Below, piece after piece: positions 7,615 through 16,501 of a DNA stretch of 64,000 nucleotides; the stretch's first letter is position 1, and every line of letters begins with the position of its first letter. The stretch spans positions 14,004 to 78,003 of the forward strand of contig JAFPXF010000005.1 in the NCBI GenBank assembly GCA_017394765.1, in the 5' to 3' direction. The notes under the pieces are model-generated. The model saw nothing but the letters and a program-made list of their open reading frames with translations. It was not told where the DNA came from and searched no databases. This DNA is from Bacteroidales bacterium (lineage in GTDB: Bacteria > Bacteroidota > Bacteroidia > Bacteroidales > WCHB1-69). Position numbers and translations under genes: made by a program.

Positions 7615-8925
7615 ATGCTGAAAAGAATCTCTATCGCCTTCTTCGTCTTTTTCTTGTGTATCAGCTTTTTAAAAGCAGACACCTATTCGTCAAAGGATAC
7701 TTCTGGCGGATTTATCGTGCCATTTTCTCTCAAATCGCTGACCACCGCCCTGCCCGATGACATCGGCAAGACACATGCGCTCTACGATTCCCTGGAAATC
7801 TTTGCCAACCAGCTGGGTGGACGAATGAACGGCACCATCCTGATTGCCCGCCACGACACTATCCTGTTGCAGAAATCATACGGTTACCTGGAACTCTACA
7901 AAAGCTACGACGGCTACGGATGGCTTTCGGAAAAAGAGTTGAACTACCGCCGCTGCATGTATGCCAACACATTGATCAACAATAGCTTGTTTGAGCTGGC
8001 ATCGGTTTCCAAGCAATTTACCGCCGCCGCCATTCTCAAACTCTGCCGGGACGGGAAAATCAGTCTGACAGACTCGCTCCACACCTTTTTCCCGAAAATC
8101 CCATACGGAGAGGTCACCATACGCCAACTGCTCAACCACACCTCCGGTCTGCCGGAATATTTCAATTTCGACTACAAGGTTTACGACACCTCCACCTTTG
8201 TCACCAACGAGCAACTGCTGCGCGTGTTGGAAAATTCCAAACCGCAACGCATGTTCCTGTCAGGACAGGGCTACAAATATTGCAACACCAACTATGCCCT
8301 GCTGGCGGCCATCGTCGCGAAAGTGTCGGGAATGCCTTTTGAACAGTATGTGCGTGACAATCTATGGAAACCGGCGGGCATGAAAAACACCTTCTTCTTC
8401 ACGGAACTGGTGGGTCTCTACCCCGGCTATGTGCAGCCCGAATGCTCCATACGCAAGGGGCAGGACTACATCAATGTGAAACCCATCGAGGGTATCACAT
8501 CCCGACCGCTCACACGCGGACACTGGCGTACCGGCAACCTCGCGCTTTACGACCGCCTCAACGGAATTCTCGGCGACAAGGGCGTCTATACCACCGCCGA
8601 AGACCTACTGCGCTGGGTCAACGTTTATTACATGGAGTACCAGATTCTCCCCGAAGAGGTTATCAATGAAGCCACCAATATCCAGAACAAGTCGCCGAAC
8701 GGCACCTATCCCAAGGACCTCTACGGATACGGCGTCCACCTCGAAGACAGTCCCGACCACGGGTTCCTCGTCTATCACGGCGGCCTTTGGAACGGCTACC
8801 ACAACCTCTGGCTCTACCGTCCGAAAGATGGTCTGGTCATCATTTTCCTCAGCAATTTCTACAACTCCTCCCATACAGGAAAGAGCAACGAGTTTCTCGA
8901 AATGTATGACCGGCAAGCCCGCTAA
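7615..8925 (+). CDS. Exported serine hydrolase of the beta-lactamase class C / penicillin-binding family
   Basis: A 436-residue protein with an N-terminal signal peptide (hydrophobic residues about 4-19). All three active-site elements of the PF00144-type fold are present: SVSK (S130-x-x-K133, nucleophile and base), Y222-C-N224, and an HGG triad near residue 388. Such proteins act as DD-peptidases, esterases or peptide hydrolases in the periplasm; genuine beta-lactamase activity cannot be inferred. It is monocistronic in appearance with its own -7 box, followed 35 bases later by a PHP phosphatase. Substrate unknown. Confidence 0.9.
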   Translation: MLKRISIAFFVFFLCISFLKADTYSSKDTSGGFIVPFSLKSLTTALPDDIGKTHALYDSLEIFANQLGGRMNGTILIARHDTILLQKSYGYLELYKSYDGYGWLSEKELNYRRCMYANTLINNSLFELASVSKQFTAAAILKLCRDGKISLTDSLHTFFPKIPYGEVTIRQLLNHTSGLPEYFNFDYKVYDTSTFVTNEQLLRVLENSKPQRMFLSGQGYKYCNTNYALLAAIVAKVSGMPFEQYVRDNLWKPAGMKNTFFFTELVGLYPGYVQPECSIRKGQDYINVKPIEGITSRPLTRGHWRTGNLALYDRLNGILGDKGVYTTAEDLLRWVNVYYMEYQILPEEVINEATNIQNKSPNGTYPKDLYGYGVHLEDSPDHGFLVYHGGLWNGYHNLWLYRPKDGLVIIFLSNFYNSSHTGKSNEFLEMYDRQAR

Positions 8926-8960
8926 CCTGAACATAAAACCATGTGACAACAAAGAACGCC

Positions 8961-9800
8961 ATGATTGAACTCAACACCAATTATCACACACACAGCACCT
9001 ATTGCGACGGGAAAGAACCCCTGCCCGCATTCGTGGCCGCCGCCGAGAAACTTGACTATACTCAGTTGGGATTCTCCTCCCATGCCCCCGTCTCCTTCGA
9101 AAACGACTTCGGCATCCATGAAAACGAGATAGGCACCTATTGCCGGGAAATCGACGGATTGCAAAAACAGACCTCCATGACGCTGCTCAAGGCCTTGGAA
9201 TGCGATTTTGTGCCCGGCCACTGCAAATCTTTCGACACCTTCCGCAACGAGCACCACCTGGACTACATCATCGGGGGCGTACACCTCGTGCTACCCGAGC
9301 ACAGAGACGGCATTTGGTTCATCGACGGGTCCAAACGCGAAGTTTACGACGACGGTCTCGACCGACTCTTCGACCACAACATCCGCAAGGCCGTGACCCG
9401 TTTTTGGGAACAGACTTTTGAGATGATCGAAACCGAGCATTTCGAGATCATCGCCCATTTCGACAAAATCAAGATGCACAACCAACACCGTTTTTTCGAA
9501 GACGATGAACCGTGGTACCAAGTGCTGGCCGACAAGGCGTTGCAACTCATCAAGCGACACGACCTCATCGTGGAAATCAACACCCGGGGGCTTTACAAGA
9601 AGCGTTGCGATGCCTTCTATCCCTCCACCGCACTGTTGCAAAAAGCACGCAAACTCGACATTCCCGTCATCATCAGCAGCGATGCCCACAAGTCGGAGGA
9701 CCTTGGCCAATTTTGTCCCGAGGCCCGCGACGAGCTGCTCCGCTGCGGCTACGACCACTTGGCCACTTTCGACCTCAAAACCCGCCAATTCCAATATTGA
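8961..9800 (+). CDS. PHP-family phosphatase, histidinol-phosphatase-like
   Basis: A 279-residue metal-dependent phosphoesterase. The N-terminal NYHTHSTYCDG gives the HxH metal site, FSSHAP gives a further His, and EIIAHFDKIK and IISSDAH near the C terminus complete the PHP metal ligands. This arrangement and length fit the HisK-type histidinol-phosphatases that dephosphorylate L-histidinol phosphate in histidine synthesis, but no his genes are nearby, so other phosphate esters are possible. ATG 8961 is preferred; a GTG six codons upstream (8943) is open in frame. It precedes the surface-polysaccharide block by 16 bases and may be cotranscribed with it. Confidence 0.85.
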   Translation: MIELNTNYHTHSTYCDGKEPLPAFVAAAEKLDYTQLGFSSHAPVSFENDFGIHENEIGTYCREIDGLQKQTSMTLLKALECDFVPGHCKSFDTFRNEHHLDYIIGGVHLVLPEHRDGIWFIDGSKREVYDDGLDRLFDHNIRKAVTRFWEQTFEMIETEHFEIIAHFDKIKMHNQHRFFEDDEPWYQVLADKALQLIKRHDLIVEINTRGLYKKRCDAFYPSTALLQKARKLDIPVIISSDAHKSEDLGQFCPEARDELLRCGYDHLATFDLKTRQFQY

Positions 9801-9816
9801 TCCAAAATTGCACACG

Positions 9817-10701
9817 ATGAAATTTCGCTCCGCCCCCAATCTCTGGTTCCGCTATCTGATCGCATCCATCTCTCCCCGATGGAGCGTTCGCCTGCTCTAT
9901 CGAATCTGCCATCACAAACGGCTGAACCTCGACAATCCGCAGACCATGGACGAGAAAATCCAGTGGCTCAAATTGCACTACTGCCAACAGGACATCGTCA
10001 AGCAGTGTGCCGACAAGTACCGTGTGCGCGAATATGTAAAGGCGTGCGGCTTAGCGCACATTCTCAACCCACTCATTGACAAATACCATTCCGCCAGCGA
10101 GATACCATGGAATTTGTTGCCCGACAAATTCGTGCTGAAATGGAATTTCGGTTGTGGCGGCAACGTGATTTGCCCCGACAAAAGCAAATTGGACATCTAC
10201 GCCGCCACGCGCGAACTCAACAAATTCGGAAAAATAAAGTTTCACCTCATCGCCGCCGAGCCACAGTACGACATTCCCGAAAAGCTCATTCTTTGCGAGG
10301 AGTTTATCGAAACCGAGGACGGTCATGCGCCAGTGGATTACAAATTCTACTGCTTCAACGGCAAGGCCGAATATGTGCTCTGCTGCTATGGCCGCGGCGA
10401 CCAGGAGCGACCCGCCTTCTACTTCTTCAACCGCCAATGGGAACTGCAACGCCTCAACAAACAGGGCAAAGAGGTTCCGGAGGGCTTTACGCTTCCCAAA
10501 CCCGACGGCATTGACCAACTTTTCGACTACGCCGAAACCCTCTCCAAGCCTTTCCCCTTTGTGCGTGCCGACTTCTATCTGGAAAACGGAAAAACCTACT
10601 TCGGGGAACTCACCTTCACACCCAGCGGCGGCTTCGACCGCGGACGACTGCCCGAAACCGACCTCCTCTTTGGTCAAATGATTCAACTGCCCAATCTTTA
10701 G
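9817..10701 (+). CDS. TupA-like ATP-grasp protein
   Basis: A 294-residue cytosolic protein resembling the TupA-like ATP-grasp family of polysaccharide loci. Seen in the sequence are FVLKWNFGCGGNVIC, LCEEFIE followed by DYKFYCFNGKAEYVL, and RADFYLENGKTYFGELTFTPSGGF, which correspond to the ATP-grasp nucleotide-binding and metal-binding strands. Members are thought to ligate an amino group or amino acid to a surface polymer. The frame is open 104 codons further upstream inside the PHP gene, but that part is a shadow; the chosen ATG gives the canonical N terminus (APNLWFRYL). It is the first gene of a four-gene glycan block ending at 15178. Confidence 0.85.
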   Translation: MKFRSAPNLWFRYLIASISPRWSVRLLYRICHHKRLNLDNPQTMDEKIQWLKLHYCQQDIVKQCADKYRVREYVKACGLAHILNPLIDKYHSASEIPWNLLPDKFVLKWNFGCGGNVICPDKSKLDIYAATRELNKFGKIKFHLIAAEPQYDIPEKLILCEEFIETEDGHAPVDYKFYCFNGKAEYVLCCYGRGDQERPAFYFFNRQWELQRLNKQGKEVPEGFTLPKPDGIDQLFDYAETLSKPFPFVRADFYLENGKTYFGELTFTPSGGFDRGRLPETDLLFGQMIQLPNL

Positions 10702-10716
10702 CCTTTTCTTCGGACA

Positions 10717-13017
10717 ATGAAACAGAACATAGCCAAATACTTACTGTACCTTACCCTTGGACTGGTCATGGCTTCCTACCTGCCTTGGATTTACCACACC
10801 AGAATCTATTATATCCTCCGTTATGCCATCATGGGGTCAATGGCCGTCTCCGCAGCTGTCACCTTCTCCTTCGATCGCTATTTCTCCGTCCGCTTCATGC
10901 GTATTTTCGCAATCACCATTGGCATCGTGCTCTTGGAATTCATCCTATTCCATTTCACAGGAAAGCGATTCCATGTCGCCGACCTGACCCAGCTTGTCAT
11001 CGCCTTCCTGTGTATCGGCATCGGCATGTCGCTCGACTGCGACATCAAAACATGGTCCAACATCTGCTATTTCTACACCATCGGATTGATCATCATGGGC
11101 GTGATCAATTGCTTCTACTGGGCCGGCGGGCTCTATATCCCTGAATATTACATGTTTGACAAAGGAAAGAACCAGGTAGGCGGCATTTTGGCCATCGCCG
11201 GCATGGCCTGTCTCTTCTTTGGCATACACATCAAAGAACAGCGCATTCACTTTTTAGTCCTGTTCATCCTGGCCTTGTTGGTGCTGCTCCTCATTCGCGC
11301 ACGGTCTGCATTCTTTGCCTTGCTCCTATGCGCCACGTTCATAACGGTCAAGGACACCCGCTGGCACTGGGACGTCAAAATGGTGCTCACCATCCTCGGT
11401 TTTGCACTCATCGGCTATATCCTCTATTCGGCATTTCTCAGCGATGAACTGCACACTTTCATGGTAGGCGGCAAACGGTCCGGCTCACTCGATGTCATCA
11501 CCTCCAACCGCTGGCAACGAGACAAGGAGGGCCTGGAATACATTCTCAACGAATCCGTAGTCGGAGAACAAGAGAGCAAATCCGGCATATTGCTTATACA
11601 CAACTACATACTCTTACGACTCGTGCGTTACGGGATATGGTCGTTCGCAATGGTGGGTTTCTATCTCTATTTTGGAATCAAGACTATTATCGCGCTTCTC
11701 AGCGACCGCAAGACAGACATCCGCGACATCGGTTACATCACATGTGCGTTGCCGCTGATTATCAGTTTTGTGGAGCCTAATTTCCCCTACGGTCCAGGCT
11801 CCGTGCAGATGCTGGCCTTCCTTTTGTTAGGCGCCACTTTCTACAACAAACAGCAGCAGCCGCGCCACGCCATTCTGGCCCATGACGGAGAACCAGCAAA
11901 AGTGCTGCATATTTGCAACGATTTTCCCAACAGCAAAGTTCATGCAGAATTATACCAACAGTTGGACAAGATCGGTGTGGACCAGGTGGTCTATTCCCCG
12001 ATTCGCAGTCAGGAGCTGGACGGGCGCAATGCCTTTGAAGGCGAGCACACGGGCATTATCTACTCGTTTATTTTAAAACCTTTACATCGCATTTTCTTCC
12101 ACCGGAAAATCACGATGATTGCCAAAGATGTCGCCAAGAAGGTGGATTTGTCGCACATCGCCTGCTCCCATGCCACCAATCTCTTCAGCGACGGGGCGGT
12201 GGCACTGTATCTCAAGCGGCATTATGGCATCCCCTATATCGTGGCCGTGCGCAACACGGACCTCAACGCCTTTTTGCGCTATGCACCTCATCTTTGGTGG
12301 GTTCACCGCGCCGTTATCCGTGATGCCGACAAGGTGGTCTTCATCAGCCCCGCACTTCAGCGGCGGCTTACCAACCACTGGACTCTCGCGGGCATGAGGG
12401 AACTGCTGCGCGGCAAGAGCCTCCTCATCCCTAATGGCGTCAACGAGTACTGGCTCAACCATATACAGTCCTCCCCTGCCGCCCCTGACGGTTCACACAA
12501 TGTGCTTTATGTAGGCCTTTTCGATGACAACAAAAACGTGTTGCGACTAATGCAAGCGGTCTCGCAGCTGAAAACAGACATTCCCGACATTCATTTGGAT
12601 CTGGTGGGCGGTGATGGCAATCGAGAACAGGAGGTACTGGCCCTTGTGAAACAGCATCCTGACACGTTCCGTTATCGGGGCAAGATTTACGACAAGTCCG
12701 AATTGCAGAAGGTCTATGCCGAAAACAGAGTGTTCGCCATGCCTTCCCTGCATGAAACCTTTGGTCTGGTGTATGTGGAGGCCCTCACACAGGGATTGTC
12801 GCTGCTCTACACGCGCAACGAGGGCATTGACGGACTCTTCCACGGCGAGGTGGGGCTTGCGGTGAATCCCCAATCCACCACGGAGATTGTCTGCGCACTG
12901 CAGAATCTGATGCTCCATCCCGGCAAATACACCAACTCCACGGTTGATTTCTCGCTTTTCCATTGGGCGGATATTGCCCACACCTATTTGAACATCTATC
13001 ACGATATTTCCCAATAA
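10717..13017 (+). CDS. Fusion of O-antigen polymerase/ligase-like membrane domain and GT4 glycosyltransferase
   Basis: A 766-residue two-part protein. Residues 1 to about 380 hold ten or more hydrophobic segments with a long loop around 245-285, resembling the Wzy/WaaL O-antigen polymerase/ligase fold. From about residue 392 (KVLHICNDFP) to the end is a complete GT-B glycosyltransferase: the N-terminal Rossmann start, an acceptor half, NVLYVGLFDDNKN at about 589-601, and the E-x7-E motif (E680 to E688, SLHETFGLVYVEAL). The reading frame is continuous with no stop or start signal at the junction. Polymerase/ligase and GT4 activities are normally separate genes. Inference: chain extension and polymerisation or ligation are physically coupled at the inner membrane. 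Confidence 0.85.
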   Translation: MKQNIAKYLLYLTLGLVMASYLPWIYHTRIYYILRYAIMGSMAVSAAVTFSFDRYFSVRFMRIFAITIGIVLLEFILFHFTGKRFHVADLTQLVIAFLCIGIGMSLDCDIKTWSNICYFYTIGLIIMGVINCFYWAGGLYIPEYYMFDKGKNQVGGILAIAGMACLFFGIHIKEQRIHFLVLFILALLVLLLIRARSAFFALLLCATFITVKDTRWHWDVKMVLTILGFALIGYILYSAFLSDELHTFMVGGKRSGSLDVITSNRWQRDKEGLEYILNESVVGEQESKSGILLIHNYILLRLVRYGIWSFAMVGFYLYFGIKTIIALLSDRKTDIRDIGYITCALPLIISFVEPNFPYGPGSVQMLAFLLLGATFYNKQQQPRHAILAHDGEPAKVLHICNDFPNSKVHAELYQQLDKIGVDQVVYSPIRSQELDGRNAFEGEHTGIIYSFILKPLHRIFFHRKITMIAKDVAKKVDLSHIACSHATNLFSDGAVALYLKRHYGIPYIVAVRNTDLNAFLRYAPHLWWVHRAVIRDADKVVFISPALQRRLTNHWTLAGMRELLRGKSLLIPNGVNEYWLNHIQSSPAAPDGSHNVLYVGLFDDNKNVLRLMQAVSQLKTDIPDIHLDLVGGDGNREQEVLALVKQHPDTFRYRGKIYDKSELQKVYAENRVFAMPSLHETFGLVYVEALTQGLSLLYTRNEGIDGLFHGEVGLAVNPQSTTEIVCALQNLMLHPGKYTNSTVDFSLFHWADIAHTYLNIYHDISQ

Positions 13018-13037
13018 CCCTCTGACCGTCACACGCC

Positions 13038-14027
13038 ATGCTTTCCGTAATCATACCCGTATATAATGAAGAAAAATACATAGAGCACTGCCTGCATTCC
13101 ATTATTAATCAGGATTATGACAAAGAGAATTTGGAGGTCTTTTTCATTGATGGGCTCAGCAGCGACAATACCCGCCGTATTATAAGCGACTATGTCCGAC
13201 AGTACCCCTATATTCATCTGATTGACAACCCGAACCGTATTGTACCCTACGGCATGAACATCGGAATCGGCATGGCCAAAGGCGAGATCATCATGCGATT
13301 GGATGCCCACGCCGACTATCAAAGCAACTATTTCTCAACCTTGACCTCTGCGTTGCAGACCCTCCAGGCTGACAACGTGGGTGCCCGGTGGCGTACCGAT
13401 GTGCTGCACCACACACCCAAAACCGATGCCATAAAAGAGGTTCTCTGCCACAAATTCGGGGTGGGGAACTCCGCTTTCCGCATTGACACCGGCAATGACG
13501 ACATCATGGAGGCCGACACCGTGCCTTTCGGGTGTTTCCGCCGGGACGTCTTTACCCGCTTTGGTTTGTACAACACCCTTTTGGTGCGCAACCAGGACAT
13601 AGAACTCAACAAACGCATACATGCAGGTGGCGGAAAAATATACTTGCTTCCCCAAGTGCTGTGTACTTATTATGCTCGGGAAACATTTGCAAGCATAGCC
13701 CGGAACAATTATCTCAACGGGCTTTGGAACCTGCTCACGGTGAAAATCACAAAACATTTCTCCTCATTGTCCATAAGACACTTCGTGCCTCTTTTGTTCT
13801 TGCTGTCCCTCATCATCCCTGCCATTTGTTCCATCGCATATTGGCCGTTCATCCTGATTTCGGCCTTATCCCTGACATTATACCTGATATTCCTACTGAT
13901 CACCTGCACGAACATCTCCCTCCGTAAACGCAGGCATTTCGGTTATTTGTGCTTAGCCTTCATTGTGCTCCATTTCTCGTATGCAACAGGTTCTCTCGTC
14001 GGAATATTCAAATCCGTGAAAAAATGA
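13038..14027 (+). CDS. Glycosyltransferase family 2 with C-terminal membrane segments
   Basis: A 329-residue GT-A enzyme. The N terminus SVIIPVYNEEKYI is the nucleotide-sugar-binding strand, FIDGLSSDNT the second conserved block, and LDAHADY (D89-x3-D93) occupies the place of the metal-binding DXD motif. Two or three hydrophobic segments follow at about 250-325, which should anchor it to the inner membrane. It resembles GT2 enzymes of exopolysaccharide or O-antigen clusters. Donor and acceptor unknown. The stop codon overlaps the start of the DegT-type gene by four bases (ATGA), which indicates translational coupling. Confidence 0.9.
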   Translation: MLSVIIPVYNEEKYIEHCLHSIINQDYDKENLEVFFIDGLSSDNTRRIISDYVRQYPYIHLIDNPNRIVPYGMNIGIGMAKGEIIMRLDAHADYQSNYFSTLTSALQTLQADNVGARWRTDVLHHTPKTDAIKEVLCHKFGVGNSAFRIDTGNDDIMEADTVPFGCFRRDVFTRFGLYNTLLVRNQDIELNKRIHAGGGKIYLLPQVLCTYYARETFASIARNNYLNGLWNLLTVKITKHFSSLSIRHFVPLLFLLSLIIPAICSIAYWPFILISALSLTLYLIFLLITCTNISLRKRRHFGYLCLAFIVLHFSYATGSLVGIFKSVKK

Positions 14028-15178
14028 AACGTGACATAGAGCATCAGTATAAAACATCCATCGCGGCGTATTTGCACACTTCGCCCGATCATATTCACCT
14101 GTATTACAAGGGCAGGGTCGCACTCTATGCCATCTTGAAAGCCATGGATGTGCATCAGGGCGATGAAGTTGTCATACCTGCCTTCACCTGCGTGGTGGTA
14201 CCCAACGCCATCAAATATTTGGGGGCGACCCCCATTTATGTTGACATCGATCCCGTCACTTACAATGCCGACCTGCAGTGTCTGCAACAAGCCATCACGG
14301 AGCGGACCAAGGTGATCATTTGCCAAAACACGTTCGGTTTGTCATCCAACGTGGAACAGATACAAGCTTTGGCACACAGCCGGCGGATCTACACCATAGA
14401 GGACTGCACCCACGGGTTTGGTGGCAGCTACCATGGCAAACCGAACGGCAGCTACTGCGATGCAGCCTTTTATTCCACCCAATGGAACAAGCCTTTCAGC
14501 ACTGGTGTGGGTGGATTCGCCTGGGTGCAGAATCCGGAACTGGCATCGAAAATTGCAGCCGTCAACAGCCAGATGGAACCGGCCACCCGAAAAGACGCCC
14601 TCTCTTTATCCATGCTCTATTTCGTGCGTGAAAAAATACTCACCGAAAAACGTTACTGGTGGATGATACGCCTTTACCGGTGGCTGAGCCGGCACAACCT
14701 CGTCCAAGGTTCTTCCGGCGGTGCCGAACTGATCTCCACCCTCATGCCCGATCACTATTTCAAAGCCCTGTCGCCCACACAAATGAAAAAAGGGCTGCAA
14801 AACCTGCAGCATCTTGGCGATGCCATGGCTCTTCGGAAAAACAATGCCCGTATTTACAACGACTACCTCCGGCAACACGGCAAAACCGCTGTAAACCCCG
14901 CACTTTTTGACGACCACTCTTTTTTGAAATTTCCCCTATTGGTGTCCCAAAGGGAAAAAGTGCTGGATATGGCCGAGAAACAGCACATACCGCTTGGCGA
15001 ATGGTTTTGCAGCCCCATCCACCCTGTCTGCGAGCACTGGGAGCAATGGGATCTGCAAGGCGACAAATACCCCATAGCCGTTGAAAAAGCATCGCAGATG
15101 CTCAATTTGCCCACTGATGAAAAGAATCCGGACAAAGTGATCCGCTTTTTGGAAGAAATAAACGATTACATATTATAA
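14024..15178 (+). CDS. DegT/DnrJ/EryC1/StrS-type PLP-dependent aminotransferase
   Basis: A 384-residue fold-type I PLP enzyme. GDEVVIPAFTCVVVPNAI near residues 45-62, EDCTHGFGG and the Schiff-base lysine K156 in QWNKPFSTGVGG are characteristic. Unlike RfbH in this window, the lysine is kept, so it should transaminate a keto-sugar nucleotide (or act as a related dehydratase). The WNKPFS context differs from the usual HxxK of sugar aminotransferases, so the substrate is uncertain. ATG 14024 was chosen because it overlaps the preceding stop; the open frame upstream lies inside the GT2 gene. Last gene of the polysaccharide block; the next bases are a repeat element. Confidence 0.88.
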   Translation: MKRDIEHQYKTSIAAYLHTSPDHIHLYYKGRVALYAILKAMDVHQGDEVVIPAFTCVVVPNAIKYLGATPIYVDIDPVTYNADLQCLQQAITERTKVIICQNTFGLSSNVEQIQALAHSRRIYTIEDCTHGFGGSYHGKPNGSYCDAAFYSTQWNKPFSTGVGGFAWVQNPELASKIAAVNSQMEPATRKDALSLSMLYFVREKILTEKRYWWMIRLYRWLSRHNLVQGSSGGAELISTLMPDHYFKALSPTQMKKGLQNLQHLGDAMALRKNNARIYNDYLRQHGKTAVNPALFDDHSFLKFPLLVSQREKVLDMAEKQHIPLGEWFCSPIHPVCEHWEQWDLQGDKYPIAVEKASQMLNLPTDEKNPDKVIRFLEEINDYIL

Positions 15179-15181
15179 AAT

Positions 15182-15583
15182 GGGAATTATATACCTGATG
15201 GCACAAATCAGGGCTTTTGCATCCTTTTTTTGATTTGGGCGTGCCGGCGCGGCGACGGTAATTATGTCACATTTGCACACACCATCAAATGCCGCCGCGC
15301 CGTCGGGCTTTCCGCTGCAATGATTTTGGCTTAGACACCACCACCATTCCGAGAGACGCGAAGCGTCAAGCGGAACCTCCGTCTCGCCAGAAAACGCATT
15401 CCCGCCAAAATCATTTCCGCTTCAATCCCTCACGCAGGCTCGTCGAACCCCACATCCGTTTCGCGGCGAGCAACGCACAACCTCGTCTCAACCTTCTCCC
15501 GCGCCGCGAAAGGGAGGCGTTAGAAAAATGCGTTGCTTAGAGACCTGCTCATGCAGGTCTGGTGCCATCAGGTAGGTATATAA
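15182..15583. repeat. Large structured intergenic repeat, copy A (complete, with inverted ends)
   Basis: About 400 bases shared with 36236-36558 and 63758-64000. The left end (15187-15204) and right end (15562-15583) are inverted copies of GTGCCATCAGGT and ATATAA; the right copy has a 4-base AGGT duplication. Inside are a CCTGAT/ATCAGG hairpin (15194-15212), a GC-rich stem built on GGCGCGGCG with its inverse before GTCGGGCTTTCCGC, the inverted pair AATGATTTTGGC / GCCAAAATCATT, a GAGACG/CGTCTC pair enclosing GACGC-GAA-GCGTC, and an 8-bp hairpin AGACCTGC/GCAGGTCT (15541-15560). Reading frames inside are not conserved between copies, so it appears non-coding. It fills most of the 487-base gap between the DegT-type and amn genes. 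Confidence 0.85.
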
Positions 15584-15610
15584 CCACCAATAAAATTGAC
15601 AAACGCACGT

Positions 15611-15644
15611 TTTGGGAAAAGAAAAGTGATTTTTTGTATCTTTG
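15611..15644 (+). promoter_or_regulatory. Promoter of amn
   Basis: TTTG (15611-15614) and TATCTTTG (15637-15644), spaced 22 bases, fit the Bacteroidota -33/-7 pattern. The ATG is 21 bases after the -7 box. Confidence 0.7.
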
Positions 15645-15665
15645 CACACTTTTAAATCCAAAGCT

Positions 15666-16451
15666 ATGTTGAAAACCAAAGAGGAAATCGTGCAAAATTG
15701 GCTGCCCCGCTACACAGGCATGCAGTTAGACGAGTTCGGACGCTACATCCTGCTGACCAATTTTGAAGATTATGTACATAATTTTGCGGAGTTGATGGGC
15801 GTGGAGGTCCACGGTGAGGGCAAGCCGATGCGTTCGGCCACAAAAGACGAAATCACCATCATCAACTTCACTATGGGCAGTGCCAATGCCGCCACCATCA
15901 TGGATCTGCTCACGGCGGTGAAACCCAAGGCCGTGCTATTCCTCGGCAAGTGCGGCAGCTTGAAATCCTATATCGGCTTAGGCGAGCTTCTGTTGCCCAT
16001 CGCCGGCATCCGGGGCGAGGGAACCTCGCGCGACTACTTTCCCGAAGAGGTGCCCGCACTGCCGGCCTTCAACATGGAAAAGGCCATCTCCACCACCATC
16101 CGCGACTACGGCCTGGACTACTGGACGGGCACGGTCTATACCACCAACCGTCGCGTTTGGGAGCACGACGAGGAGTTCAAGGATTACCTCCGCCGCATCC
16201 GCGCCACAGCTGTTGACATGGAAACGGCCACCCTCTTCTCTGTCGGCTTCTTTAACCGCATCCCCACCGGAGCCTTGCTGCTCATCTCCGACCAGCCGAT
16301 GCTCCCGGACGGCATCAAAACGGAAAAGTCCGACAAAATGGTGAGCGCCAACTATAGTCTGCGCCACCTCCAAATCGGCATCGACTCCCTGAAACAACTC
16401 ATCAACAAGGGAATTACGGTGAAACACCTGAAATTCGACTATTACGAATAA
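15666..16451 (+). CDS. amn: AMP nucleosidase, short Bacteroidota form
   Basis: A 261-residue nucleoside-phosphorylase-fold enzyme that hydrolyses AMP to adenine and ribose-5-phosphate, linking adenine salvage and energy charge. Visible blocks include TIINFTMGSANAATIMDLL, VLFLGKCGSLK (phosphate/ribose loop), VYTTNRRVWEHD and the nucleoside-binding AVDMETATLFSVG near the end of the core. It lacks the roughly 200-residue N-terminal domain of the E. coli enzyme, as is usual in this phylum. The start at 15666 lies downstream of the -7 box; an ATG 8 codons upstream would overlap that box. Monocistronic, convergent with aroB. Confidence 0.92.
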   Translation: MLKTKEEIVQNWLPRYTGMQLDEFGRYILLTNFEDYVHNFAELMGVEVHGEGKPMRSATKDEITIINFTMGSANAATIMDLLTAVKPKAVLFLGKCGSLKSYIGLGELLLPIAGIRGEGTSRDYFPEEVPALPAFNMEKAISTTIRDYGLDYWTGTVYTTNRRVWEHDEEFKDYLRRIRATAVDMETATLFSVGFFNRIPTGALLLISDQPMLPDGIKTEKSDKMVSANYSLRHLQIGIDSLKQLINKGITVKHLKFDYYE

Positions 16452-16501
16452 GACCCGTCAGACAACCATAATGATGGATTTTCACGGTTATCTGAATCGC
16501 A

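Noticed and set aside
15289..15540. 83-codon frame within repeat copy A
   Set aside because: The equivalent frame in copy B changes register after about 35 residues, so the conservation is of nucleotide structure, not protein.
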